From NCBI GenBank assembly GCA_041390825.1, contig JAWKPF010000058.1:1-14964 (forward strand): a stretch of 14,964 nt of DNA, in the 5' to 3' direction. The position numbers and the translations under genes were made by a program. This stretch comes from Thermomicrobiales bacterium. GTDB lineage: Bacteria; Chloroflexota; Chloroflexia; Thermomicrobiales; UBA6265. Shown piece by piece: positions 6,087-13,702 of the stretch. Below the pieces are notes generated by a model. That model saw nothing but the letters and a program-made list of their open reading frames with translations, was not told the DNA's origin and made no database searches. Every line of letters starts with the position of its first letter. The stretch's first letter is position 1.

Positions 6087-9000
6087 CTATGCCAGACCGT
6101 GCTCGAGCGCGTACCGCGTGGCTGCCGAGCGGGTCGAAACCCCGAGCTTTCCATAGATGGAGCGCAAATGCTGGCTCGCCGTCCGCGGACTGATGAACAA
6201 CGCTTCACCAATGGCGGCATCGGTCATTCCGAGCGCGGCGAGCTTGAGGACCTCCATCTCCCTTGGAGTCAGACCATTCGGGGAGGCGCCCTGGGACGCA
6301 CTCAAGCGCGCATCGACAGCGGCCAATTGCTGCCGCGCCATCGCCAGACCCAACCGCTCCACAATCGGCCGGGCGTGCGCAGCGTGCATCCGCGCGACCT
6401 GGTGCTCGTCGATTTGGGCCATCAACAACGAGAGGGACGCATGCGCCATCGCTTCCAGGTGGGAGATCTGGCACGCGGTGGCAAGATCGAGCGATGCCTC
6501 CAGCAAGGCTTGCGCATCGGCGGTGTTCCCCGCCGCGGCCGCGATCTCGCCCAGCAGCCGGTTGGCCCCAATATGCACGAGGGGTTGATCCGGGTCTCGC
6601 GCCAGTTCGATGGCGGAACGGGCCAGCTCGATGGCCCGCGCATCGTCACCCGCCGCCCGATGCCAACGCGCCCAGCGAAGCGTGCCTTCGGCCAGACCCC
6701 GGGTGGCGCCACTCCAGGCGAACCACCGGTCGAGTGTCTCCAGCCACCCGCGGGCTTCCGCCAGCGATCGTTGATCGATTGCCAGATCGGCGGCAATGAT
6801 CATCACATCCGTCGATTCGGAGAAAAGCGTGGTTCCTGGAACCGTTGCCTGCCCGAGCGGAAGCGCCTGCGCGAGGGCGGCGCGCGCATCGGCAACGCGG
6901 CCTTGCGCTCGAGCGATGGCGGCAACGGTCACCACAACCTCCCGGCGGAGTAACGCCGCCCCATGGCTTGGGCTATCGCTGGCGATGCGTAACGCCTCAT
7001 CCCAGGACCCATCGAGGAAATGCACCACCAGCATGGCGCGTTCCGGTGAAAGCTCCGCCGGGAACGATCCGGCCGCCCGGCTGAGCGCTTCGCTTGCCTC
7101 CCGTCCCAGCCTGCGCCGAAACTCGACATCGCGCGTCGCGAAGGGAATAACCGACTCGCGCAGCTCGCAGAGCATGGAAAACGCCATGACCGCATGATGA
7201 TCGAGCGATGCGTACAGAGCGCGTCCGGCTTCGAAATGCGTCCGCGCTCCGGACGGGTCGCTCATATGCACCCGGGCAATCGCGGCTCCCAGGTGGCAAT
7301 GCCCTCTCGCAGATGCCACCCAATTGCCGAGGGTCGATGTGTCGGCGGTCGCATCGAGAAACGGCTGGGCAACAGCTTCCGCCTCTTGAAACCGCCCGGC
7401 CATCGCAAGAAACATGGGCATCCCGCCGCGCCGGTGGTGCATGCCGCGCGCGCGCAGAACCTCGATGCCGCCATCGCTCTCACGCAGCGCTTGGCTATCG
7501 ACGGACGGAAGCGAGTCGGCCATCCAGGGAACGCGGTCATCGGACGTGACCATGGTGGCATCGAGCTGCGTTTCCATACGCTCGATTCCGTCCACCATGT
7601 TCGTGATGCCGGGACCGAACTCCCCGCCGAAGAGCTGGATGATGCCGAGCGAATACCGGGCATCGGTTTCCAGCATCGCATCGCCAGTTCGCTGGCCGAT
7701 TCGCTCGGCTTCCGCAATGGCTTCGACGGCTCGGTGACCGCTCCGATAGCGCTGCAACCGCGCCAGCCGATACAGGAGCCAACCCCGGGTTTGCTCAGAC
7801 CCGCCGCTTTCTGCCAGGAGCGCGGCGGCCTGCTCGAACCGGTCGACCGCCGACAACCAGGCATACGACCGTTGCGCGGCATCCCCGGCCGCGATCAGCC
7901 ATTCCGGCGCGCGGACATCCCCTGCCTGCACCAGGTGATACGCGATCGCGTCGGGATTCTGCATCCTCGATTCGATCAACGCATCGGCGATCTGCTGATG
8001 GAGGATCCGGCGCTTGGGCGGAAAAATGCCTTCATAGAGCGCGGATCGCGTCAGGGCGTGCACGAACATCACACGCGTCCCAGACGGACCGGCCTCGAGC
8101 ACATGCGCGTCGACGGCATCCTCGATCGTTTCGAGCAGCTCGCTATCGGTCAGCTTCGCAACACGCGCCCACAGCTCGATCGGCACGTCGTGACCAATAA
8201 CTGACGCAATTGCCAAACGATCCCGCGCCGTGGCGCCCAGTTTGTCGACGCGAAGGTCGATGACTTGCTGGACCAATGACGGCATCACCAGCCGATCGAG
8301 CTCGACTGGTTCCGTGCTGTTCGACCAGGATTGCACGATTCCCTCGTCGTCCAGACTGCGCAGGAGCTCCGTTGCGAAGAACGGGTTCCCTTCCGCGTGG
8401 ATGCCCAGATAGCGAGCAAGCGTCTCTTCCTGTTGCTCAGGCAACCGCCATCTGGCTCGCACCAGATCCGTGAGCTCGGCTTCCGTCAACGGGCGCAAAT
8501 CGAGCCGCAAACCGCCGGATTCCCGCAGGATCTGGGGCAACTGCTGATAGAACGGATTGCTGCGGGTGATCTCGTCGTCCCGGTAGGTCAGCAACAGCAG
8601 CACGCGTAACGACCCAATGCGCGGGGCGAGATAGCGCAGGAGCTCGAGACTGGCGGGATCGGCCCAGTGCAGATCCTCCAGGATGATCACCAGCGTGTTC
8701 GCTGCGGACGCCTGCGCCACATACTCCCGCACTTCGGCATAGAGCTTCGCCTGGTCGCTGATCGTTCCCAGAAATCCGCCTTCGAACGCCAGCGGGACTC
8801 TGGGGCCGTCTGCCCCCGATGGGGCGCTGGCAAAGAGATCGAGCCACGGTCCGTACGGCGGCGTGGTGGTGAGGTCATAGCACTGGCTCGTCAGGAATCG
8901 GAGGTTGGATCCGCTGGCGTCCTGCAGCAAATCGCGAACCAGCGTTGTCTTGCCGATCCCCGCCTCGCCGCCAACCAGCACCACCTGACCATGTCCGGCT

Positions 9001-9095
9001 TTGGCTCGCGCGAAGGTTTCGTGCAGGAACGCGCGTTCCTTCGTCCGGCCGACGACCATCGCTGGTGTTTGAAATGTGGGTACTCGGGATGTCAT
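6087..9095 (-). CDS. Large ATP-binding LuxR-family transcriptional regulator (LAL/MalT-like)
   Basis: A 1002-residue STAND-type regulator: an N-terminal AAA ATPase, a long helical-repeat sensor region and a C-terminal LuxR DNA-binding domain. Seen directly: MVVGRTKER (about 13-21), the usual AAA_16 entry; Walker A GGEAGIGKT (42-50); Walker B LVIILEDLHWAD (135-146); many Ala-rich TPR-like helices in about 430-930; and a GerE-type helix-turn-helix at about 942-1000 with LTPREMEVLKLAALGMTDAA and TASQHLRSIYGKLGV. Such proteins oligomerise on binding ATP and an inducer, then activate catabolic or antibiotic genes. I start at ATG 9095 (AGG 8 bp upstream) rather than the in-frame ATG at 9152, whose extra 19 residues precede the conserved block. 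The FAD oxidase downstream is a possible target, inferred from position only. Confidence 0.93.
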   Translation of the reverse strand: MTSRVPTFQTPAMVVGRTKERAFLHETFARAKAGHGQVVLVGGEAGIGKTTLVRDLLQDASGSNLRFLTSQCYDLTTTPPYGPWLDLFASAPSGADGPRVPLAFEGGFLGTISDQAKLYAEVREYVAQASAANTLVIILEDLHWADPASLELLRYLAPRIGSLRVLLLLTYRDDEITRSNPFYQQLPQILRESGGLRLDLRPLTEAELTDLVRARWRLPEQQEETLARYLGIHAEGNPFFATELLRSLDDEGIVQSWSNSTEPVELDRLVMPSLVQQVIDLRVDKLGATARDRLAIASVIGHDVPIELWARVAKLTDSELLETIEDAVDAHVLEAGPSGTRVMFVHALTRSALYEGIFPPKRRILHQQIADALIESRMQNPDAIAYHLVQAGDVRAPEWLIAAGDAAQRSYAWLSAVDRFEQAAALLAESGGSEQTRGWLLYRLARLQRYRSGHRAVEAIAEAERIGQRTGDAMLETDARYSLGIIQLFGGEFGPGITNMVDGIERMETQLDATMVTSDDRVPWMADSLPSVDSQALRESDGGIEVLRARGMHHRRGGMPMFLAMAGRFQEAEAVAQPFLDATADTSTLGNWVASARGHCHLGAAIARVHMSDPSGARTHFEAGRALYASLDHHAVMAFSMLCELRESVIPFATRDVEFRRRLGREASEALSRAAGSFPAELSPERAMLVVHFLDGSWDEALRIASDSPSHGAALLRREVVVTVAAIARAQGRVADARAALAQALPLGQATVPGTTLFSESTDVMIIAADLAIDQRSLAEARGWLETLDRWFAWSGATRGLAEGTLRWARWHRAAGDDARAIELARSAIELARDPDQPLVHIGANRLLGEIAAAAGNTADAQALLEASLDLATACQISHLEAMAHASLSLLMAQIDEHQVARMHAAHARPIVERLGLAMARQQLAAVDARLSASQGASPNGLTPREMEVLKLAALGMTDAAIGEALFISPRTASQHLRSIYGKLGVSTRSAATRYALEHGLA

Positions 9096-9376
9096 GCGAT
9101 GTACCTGCCGGCCACGCAAAGGAATGTCGGCGTCGAACACGCCAAAGCACATCGTTCCACGTGGCTGGGGCTGTTTGGTCAGCCAATTGTGCGGTCGAGC
9201 GTCCAGTGCGTCAACGCGCGACTGGGAACCGTATCAGACCCGCGCACTCAACAGCGGCGTTCATCCGAATGGACTGCCAGCGGCACGTACTGGAACTCCG
9301 GCGCATGGTCGATGGCCAGGCTCCAGCAGCCATCCAGGGCGCGCCAGATGGGGCATTTCCGACCCTACGACCCATC

Positions 9377-10285
9377 CTACCCCTTCACGCTCCCGGCCGT
9401 CAGTCCAGCAATGAACTGGCGCGAGAGCAACACATACGCGATCAGCACCGGCAGGATCGAGATGATCACGCTGGCGAAGATGAGCCCCCATTCGGTCATG
9501 TACGATCCGCGGAACGCCATGATCGCCACCGGCAGGGTATACGCATCTTCCCGGGTGAGCAGGATCAGCCCCAGGAAGAAATCGTTCCACATCCAGACCC
9601 CGTTGAGAATGATCACCGCCGCCAGCGCCGGTCGCGTGAGCGGCAGCATGATGCGGGAAAAGATCTGGAAATGGCTCGCCCCATCGATTCGCGCAGCCTC
9701 CTCGAGATCCCGGGGCAGCGCGTTGAAGAAACCGACCATCACCAGCACCCCCAGCGGAATGCCGAGCACCGAATAGACCAGCACCAGCGACCAGATGCTT
9801 CCCAGCAACCCGGTTTGCCGCATGATCACGAAGATCGGGATGATGATCAGCTGCACCGGCACCACCAGACCGCCGATGAACGCCAGCCGGATCCAGCTCT
9901 TCCCCCGAAAATCGAACCGCGCCAGCCCATACGACGCCAGACACGCCAGAATGGTGCTGAAGAAGACCCCAAGCGACGTCGCGATCAGGCTGTTCAGCGA
10001 GGCGCGTTGCAGATTTGCGGTATCCCACGCCTTGCGATAGTTGAAGAAATCGAACTTCTCGGGCAGCCCATAGGGAGTCGCGAAAAACTCGTTCACCGTT
10101 TTGAACGATCCAAAGATCACCAGAATGATGGGAATCAGCACCACCAGGCTGACCGCGATCATGACCGTATACCAGGCCAACGTGGAAACCGGTTTGCGGA
10201 TCGAACGCCAGAAACTCCAAAGCCCGCTCTGGCGCGGTGTGGTGTAGACCGCCGGAGCCGATCCGGCAAGCTCGCGACTCGTCAT
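9377..10285 (-). CDS. ABC sugar-type transporter permease (MalG/CUT1 family)
   Basis: A 302-residue inner-membrane permease, the second of a heteromeric importer pair of the CUT1 carbohydrate family. About six membrane segments are visible, the first at about 37-59. The ATPase-contact loop EEAARIDGASHFQIFSRIMLP (195-215) is a classic EAA motif. The ATG at 10283-10285 overlaps the stop of the upstream permease as ATGA, and the GGTGA just before it lies in that gene's last codons, so the two are translationally coupled. No ATP-binding subunit follows; the 281 bp before the LuxR-type gene hold no gene. CUT1 importers often share an MsmK/UgpC-type ATPase encoded elsewhere. Confidence 0.95.
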   Translation of the reverse strand: MTSRELAGSAPAVYTTPRQSGLWSFWRSIRKPVSTLAWYTVMIAVSLVVLIPIILVIFGSFKTVNEFFATPYGLPEKFDFFNYRKAWDTANLQRASLNSLIATSLGVFFSTILACLASYGLARFDFRGKSWIRLAFIGGLVVPVQLIIIPIFVIMRQTGLLGSIWSLVLVYSVLGIPLGVLVMVGFFNALPRDLEEAARIDGASHFQIFSRIMLPLTRPALAAVIILNGVWMWNDFFLGLILLTREDAYTLPVAIMAFRGSYMTEWGLIFASVIISILPVLIAYVLLSRQFIAGLTAGSVKG

Positions 10286-11223
10286 GATTTCACCGCCGAT
10301 TCTCGCCGTCCCAGCAACCAGATGAGCAGTCCGGATATCGCCGCCAGGAAGAGGAAGAGCGTCACCCCTTCCGCCATGGCATAGCTGAACCGGGCCTGGC
10401 TGTTGAACGCGCCCTGCCCGAAGGCGTCGCTATAGATCAGCACCCCCAACACGAGGGTATGGCCGTCCGGCACCCCGGCGGGACCGCCCAGGATATAGAT
10501 CAGATCGAACGCGCGGAAGATCAGAATAAAGGAGAGCACCGTCACGATCGTGAAGGCCGGCGCCAGCATCGGAAACGTAATGTCCCGGAAAGCGCGGAAT
10601 CGGCCAGCCCCGTCGATCATGGCGGCGTGCTTCAGATCGTCCGGCACGTTCTGCAACCCCGCCAGATAGAGGATCACCGCCATCCCGTTCCATTGCCAGG
10701 CCATCACGATCATCACCGTGCGCAAAGCCCAGGCGGGATCGGATTGCCATTGGCGTTGCAACGATTCGAGCCCGATGTCGGCCAGGAACGGATTCACCGC
10801 GCCGATGATGGGATCGAGCATGATGATCCAGATGATGCCGGTGGCCACCGCTGACATGATCTGGGGCAGAAAGATGATGACCCGGAAGAAATGGGTCGCC
10901 GCGCCACGCCGGTTCAGCAGAATCGCCAGCCCCAGCGACACGGTGTTCTGAAAGACAAAGATGAAAATGAAGAGCCGAAACGAATTGCCGGCCGCCTGCC
11001 AGAACTTGTCCGAATGGGCGATGGTGCGGAAGTTCTGCTCCCAGACGATCGGCCCAAGCGGACCGCGCCCGCTCCAGTCATACAGACTGAGATAAAACGA
11101 TCGGATCGTCGGCCAGATAAAGAGAATCGTATAGGCGAGCAGCCCAGGAAAAATGAACCAGAAGTAGGGCACATCGGGAAAGCGCCAGCCGCTTTCGGAT
11201 CTCCCTCGGTTGTCTGAGGACAC
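10282..11223 (-). CDS. ABC sugar-type transporter permease (MalF/CUT1 family)
   Basis: A 313-residue permease, partner of the next gene. Membrane segments begin at about 19-40 (PYFWFIFPGLLAYTILFIWP) and the EAA-type loop is LKHAAMIDGAGRFRAFRDIT (197-216). I start at GTG 11223, which has GGAG 8 bp upstream; the open frame continues far upstream to 12258, but that part is shadow of the binding-protein gene plus translated heptamer repeats, so a longer start is wrong. A 197-bp spacer with a hairpin and two repeat arrays separates it from the binding-protein gene, unusually long for genes of one operon. Confidence 0.94.
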   Translation of the reverse strand: MSSDNRGRSESGWRFPDVPYFWFIFPGLLAYTILFIWPTIRSFYLSLYDWSGRGPLGPIVWEQNFRTIAHSDKFWQAAGNSFRLFIFIFVFQNTVSLGLAILLNRRGAATHFFRVIIFLPQIMSAVATGIIWIIMLDPIIGAVNPFLADIGLESLQRQWQSDPAWALRTVMIVMAWQWNGMAVILYLAGLQNVPDDLKHAAMIDGAGRFRAFRDITFPMLAPAFTIVTVLSFILIFRAFDLIYILGGPAGVPDGHTLVLGVLIYSDAFGQGAFNSQARFSYAMAEGVTLFLFLAAISGLLIWLLGRRESAVKS

Positions 11224-11245
11224 GCGAGCTGCTCCAGGTCGGGGG

Positions 11246-11315
11246 GGAAATAGGAAATAGGAAATAGGAAATAGGAAATGGGAAATGGGCAACGGGCAAT
11301 GGGCAATGGGCAAGA
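11246..11315. repeat. Ten-unit heptamer tandem repeat in the importer operon
   Basis: Ten 7-mers run in unbroken register on the plus strand: GGAAATA four times, GGAAATG twice, GGCAACG once, GGCAATG twice and GGCAAGA once. The unit changes stepwise from one end to the other, as expected if the array grew by local duplication with new variants. It starts 22 bp upstream of the permease GTG, in the leader that the minus-strand transcript would carry. It reads through all frames and is not coding. Confidence 0.93.
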
Positions 11316-11351
11316 GTGGCTGAAGTGAAGGAGCTCGGCTGCGGCCGGGGA

Positions 11352-11382
11352 GGGGAGCGCCAGTCAGTAACCGACGCTCCCC
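11352..11382 (-). terminator. Hairpin after the binding-protein gene (attenuator or mRNA-stabilising stem)
   Basis: A perfect 8-bp stem, GGGGAGCG (11352-11359) with CGCTCCCC (11375-11382), around a 15-base loop, 38 bp downstream of the binding-protein stop on the minus strand. Hairpins at this place in solute-binding-protein operons commonly protect the upstream mRNA and lower permease expression, as between malE and malF. No T run, so partial rather than full termination is inferred. Confidence 0.5.
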
Positions 11383-11394
11383 ATCGACCTTCGT

Positions 11395-11422
11395 CTCCGG
11401 ACTCCGGACTCCGGACTCCGTT
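11395..11422. repeat. Four-unit heptamer tandem repeat (CTCCGGA) at the binding-protein stop
   Basis: CTCCGGA occurs three times in a row, then CTCCGTT (11395-11422). The period is seven again, but the unit is unrelated in sequence to the GGCAAYG class. Its last two bases lie inside the TAA stop codon (11421-11423) of the binding-protein gene, so the array abuts the coding end exactly. Confidence 0.8.
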
Positions 11423-12710
11423 AGGCCGCGCCAGACGGCTTGACCGCCGCCTGCTGCAGATCGCAGAACTCCTGCGCCGAGATGCGGCCGGTCCAGAGAC
11501 CGCCGTGATTGTCCTGCGTCACCGTCACGCTGCCATTGAGTTCCGGCACCGCGTACCAGACCGGCACATCGCCACCCTGAATGGCCGCGGCTGTCTGTGT
11601 GCGGATCGGGTCGGTCGACTCGGTGATGTTCTTGCTGACCGAGAGCGCGATCGAGTCCATCACCAGCTGCTGGGCGGCATCGCCAGCCAGCCAGTTCACA
11701 AACGTCGCGGCGGCTTCCTGCTTCTCCGGATCGGAGAACGCGCTGGCCGTGTAGAGCAGCTCGAAGCCGGTGGTGGTGCAGGTGGAATCGGCCACCGGTC
11801 CCGGCCAGGCAACGAACGACAGATCGGCGTCCGGATTCACCTGCATGTAGCCGGTGAAGTCCGCCGTGCCGGCCACCATCATGGCGCCCTGCCCGTTGGC
11901 GAAGATCGCTTTGGCCGTGGTGTAGTCGGTCGCCTCGAAACCGGCGTTGTAGTACGGCATCAGGTCGAGCAACAGCTGCGTGGCGCTGACGGCTTCCGCA
12001 TCGTTCAGCACGCGAGTGCCCTCGCGCACGCCCTGCACCCCATCCGGCCGGAGGACCGACGAGGTGAGCCCGATGTACATGAAGTACGGGTGCACCCAGT
12101 CCTTGGCGCCGAGCACCATCGGCGCGGCCACCCCGGCATCCTTGAGCGCCTGGGCGGTGCTCTTCAGCTCGTCCCAGGTGGTGGGCGGCGTGAGACCCGC
12201 GTCGGCGAAGACCGTGTTGTTGATCGCCAGACCGACCGTGTAGGCCGCCAGCGGGCAACCGTAGACCACGCCATCGACCTCGACCTGGCCGCGGGCGGAA
12301 TCGGTCAGATTGCTGACATCCACCTTACCGGTCAGATCGATGAAGGGAAGATCGCCGCCTGCTTGCACGCGGACGATGATATTGCCCTCGAGATCGCCGA
12401 AGATGTCCGAGGTCTCTCCACCCTGGATGGCGGTCTGGATCTTGGCGCCGTATTGATCTCCCGGTGTGGCCGAAAAATCGATCTCGATCCCCGGGTTCGC
12501 CTCCTGGAAGGCATCGATCAAGGCCTGCATCGGCTCGGCCCATTCGGGGTGATTACCCCACATGGTGACCGTCACCGCGTCCTGCGCGCCGGCCGGGCGG
12601 ATGCCAAAGGTGAACGAGGTGAGCGCGCCCGCCGCGGCCAGCGCGCCGCCCGCCTTGAGCAGCGATCGGCGATTGGTTGTACGACCGGTCAATGAAGAGA
12701 TATCCGACAT
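11421..12710 (-). CDS. ABC transporter substrate-binding protein (sugar type), Tat signal
   Basis: A 429-residue extracellular solute-binding protein of the family 1 (MalE-like) class that hands substrate to the two permeases. The N-terminus carries a twin-arginine signal: NRRSLLKAGG with R14-R15, an Ala-rich hydrophobic stretch, and a likely cut after AGA at residue 42. Mature features fit the class: VTVTMWGNHPEW, LIDAFQEANPGIEIDF, and later IFANGQGAMMVAGTADF. The ATG at 12710 has GGAGG 6 bp upstream; the frame is open a further 51 bp, but that part precedes the ribosome site. No lipobox cysteine is seen. It is the first gene of the operon and faces the IclR gene across a 183-bp divergent promoter region. 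Ligand unknown; sugar, polyol or sugar acid are the usual choices. Confidence 0.95.
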   Translation of the reverse strand: MSDISSLTGRTTNRRSLLKAGGALAAAGALTSFTFGIRPAGAQDAVTVTMWGNHPEWAEPMQALIDAFQEANPGIEIDFSATPGDQYGAKIQTAIQGGETSDIFGDLEGNIIVRVQAGGDLPFIDLTGKVDVSNLTDSARGQVEVDGVVYGCPLAAYTVGLAINNTVFADAGLTPPTTWDELKSTAQALKDAGVAAPMVLGAKDWVHPYFMYIGLTSSVLRPDGVQGVREGTRVLNDAEAVSATQLLLDLMPYYNAGFEATDYTTAKAIFANGQGAMMVAGTADFTGYMQVNPDADLSFVAWPGPVADSTCTTTGFELLYTASAFSDPEKQEAAATFVNWLAGDAAQQLVMDSIALSVSKNITESTDPIRTQTAAAIQGGDVPVWYAVPELNGSVTVTQDNHGGLWTGRISAQEFCDLQQAAVKPSGAA

Positions 12711-12754
12711 GAAAGACCTCCTGCGGTTGAGCTGCAACACGATTTGCCGGTTCT

Positions 12755-12770
12755 GGACCACCGTTGGTCC
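12755..12770. promoter_or_regulatory. 16-bp inverted repeat in the leader of the importer operon
   Basis: GGACCA (12755-12760), CCGT, TGGTCC (12765-12770): a perfect 6-bp inverted repeat 45 bp upstream of the binding-protein start and downstream of the predicted importer promoter. It could be an operator or a small leader hairpin. Confidence 0.4.
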
Positions 12771-12789
12771 GCACGAGTTTTACTGCAAC

Positions 12790-12817
12790 ATTGTGAACGA
12801 TTGACAGGAGACGTCAA
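12790..12817 (-). promoter_or_regulatory. Predicted promoter of the importer operon
   Basis: On the minus strand, -35 TTGACG (12817-12812), 16-bp spacer, -10 CACAAT (12795-12790), 4 of 6 matches. The distance to the binding-protein start leaves a leader of about 75 bases. Its -35 overlaps the region of the oppositely directed promoter. Confidence 0.45.
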
Positions 12818-12829
12818 GATGGGATAGCT
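12801..12829 (+). promoter_or_regulatory. Predicted promoter of the iclR-rraA pair
   Basis: A perfect -35 TTGACA (12801-12806) with a weak -10 region (ATAGCTT, 12824-12830) at 17-18 bp. It is back to back with the importer promoter, and the two -35 boxes form the inverted repeat TTGAC-N7-GTCAA (12801-12817). Confidence 0.45.
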
Positions 12830-12851
12830 TGTTCGCATACGTGACAATGCG

Positions 12852-12875
12852 GTTCGCCAAGTTCACCAGGCGAAC
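12852..12875. promoter_or_regulatory. Candidate IclR operator upstream of the iclR gene
   Basis: GTTCGCC (12852-12858) and GGCGAAC (12869-12875) form a perfect 7-bp inverted repeat with a 10-base centre, 18 bp before the iclR start and downstream of its predicted promoter. A partial copy, TGTTCGCATAC, is at 12830-12840. Size and place suit autorepression by a dimeric or tetrameric IclR protein; binding is inferred. Confidence 0.5.
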
Positions 12876-12893
12876 GCACTGGCCGAGGTTTCG

Positions 12894-13679
12894 ATGATGC
12901 AACCACTGTCGGATTCACTGCAAAGTGTAGAACGCGCGCTGCGGGTTGTGGAAGTGCTCGTGCACGAAGCGCGCCCCATGAGCGTGCGCGAGATCAGCGA
13001 GCAGATCGGCATCAACCGCACCACCGCGCACCGCCTGGTGGCCACCCTCTGCGCCTCCGGCTGGGCCGAGCGCGCGCCGGATGGCCGCTTCCAGCTTTCG
13101 GTGAAGTTCCTGGCGATCGGCCATGTGATCAATCATCAGCGCCGCTTTCTCGACGAGATCCGGCCGGAGCTGGTTTGGCTGTCGCAGCTCACGCGTGAGA
13201 CGGTGCATGTTGGGGTGCTGGACCGGCTCGAGATCGTGCATATCGACAAGATCGAGTCGATGGAGCGGGTGGGCGTTTCGTCCCGCATTGGCACCCGCGG
13301 CGCTGTCCACAGCACCAGTCTTGGGATGGCGCTGATGGCCGCGCATGATGACCTGGCGGTCGAGCGCTATATCGCCGAGGCCAGCGCGATCGACCCGCCA
13401 TTGGGACTCGCCGATCCCGACCGCTTCCGCGCGCGCATTGCCGATGCGCATACGCGTGGATTCACCATGGATGACGAGGACGATTCGGTAGGGGTGCGGT
13501 GCGTAGGCGTCGCCGTGCGCGGGCCGGACGCTCAACCGATCTTTGCCATCAGCGTGACCGGGCCATCGCCGCGCTTCACCAGAGAGATCGCGTTGCAACA
13601 CGGACCCGAGGTGGCGCGCTCGGCCGAGCGGCTTTCGTTGCGGTTCGGGTATGCGCCGGCAACGAGCAACAGACGTTGA
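12894..13679 (+). CDS. IclR family transcriptional regulator
   Basis: A 261-residue regulator with an N-terminal winged helix-turn-helix (about 8-70; MSVREISEQIGINRTTAHRL at 29-48 is the recognition part) and a C-terminal IclR effector domain (about 80-250; RIGTRGAVHSTSLGMALMA is a typical effector-pocket stretch). IclR proteins sense small organic acids or aromatic intermediates and usually control a neighbouring catabolic or transport operon. A GAGG at 12885-12888 serves either of two adjacent ATGs (12894 or 12897). It is divergent from the importer and 23 bp ahead of the RraA-like gene, so it probably regulates both and itself. Confidence 0.95.
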   Translation: MMQPLSDSLQSVERALRVVEVLVHEARPMSVREISEQIGINRTTAHRLVATLCASGWAERAPDGRFQLSVKFLAIGHVINHQRRFLDEIRPELVWLSQLTRETVHVGVLDRLEIVHIDKIESMERVGVSSRIGTRGAVHSTSLGMALMAAHDDLAVERYIAEASAIDPPLGLADPDRFRARIADAHTRGFTMDDEDDSVGVRCVGVAVRGPDAQPIFAISVTGPSPRFTREIALQHGPEVARSAERLSLRFGYAPATSNRR

Positions 13680-13702
13680 CAGAACGGGGAGGACGAAACG
13701 CC

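Noticed and set aside
8945..10384. A 479-codon plus-strand frame, His/Gln/Arg/Asp-rich, over the LuxR start and the MalG-like permease.
   Set aside because: Low-complexity charged composition, antisense to two clear genes.
11224..12258. Upstream extension of the MalF-like permease frame to 658 codons, suggesting a fusion protein.
   Set aside because: The extra part is an alternate frame of the binding-protein gene and translated heptamer repeats; GTG 11223 has a ribosome site and gives a normal-length permease.
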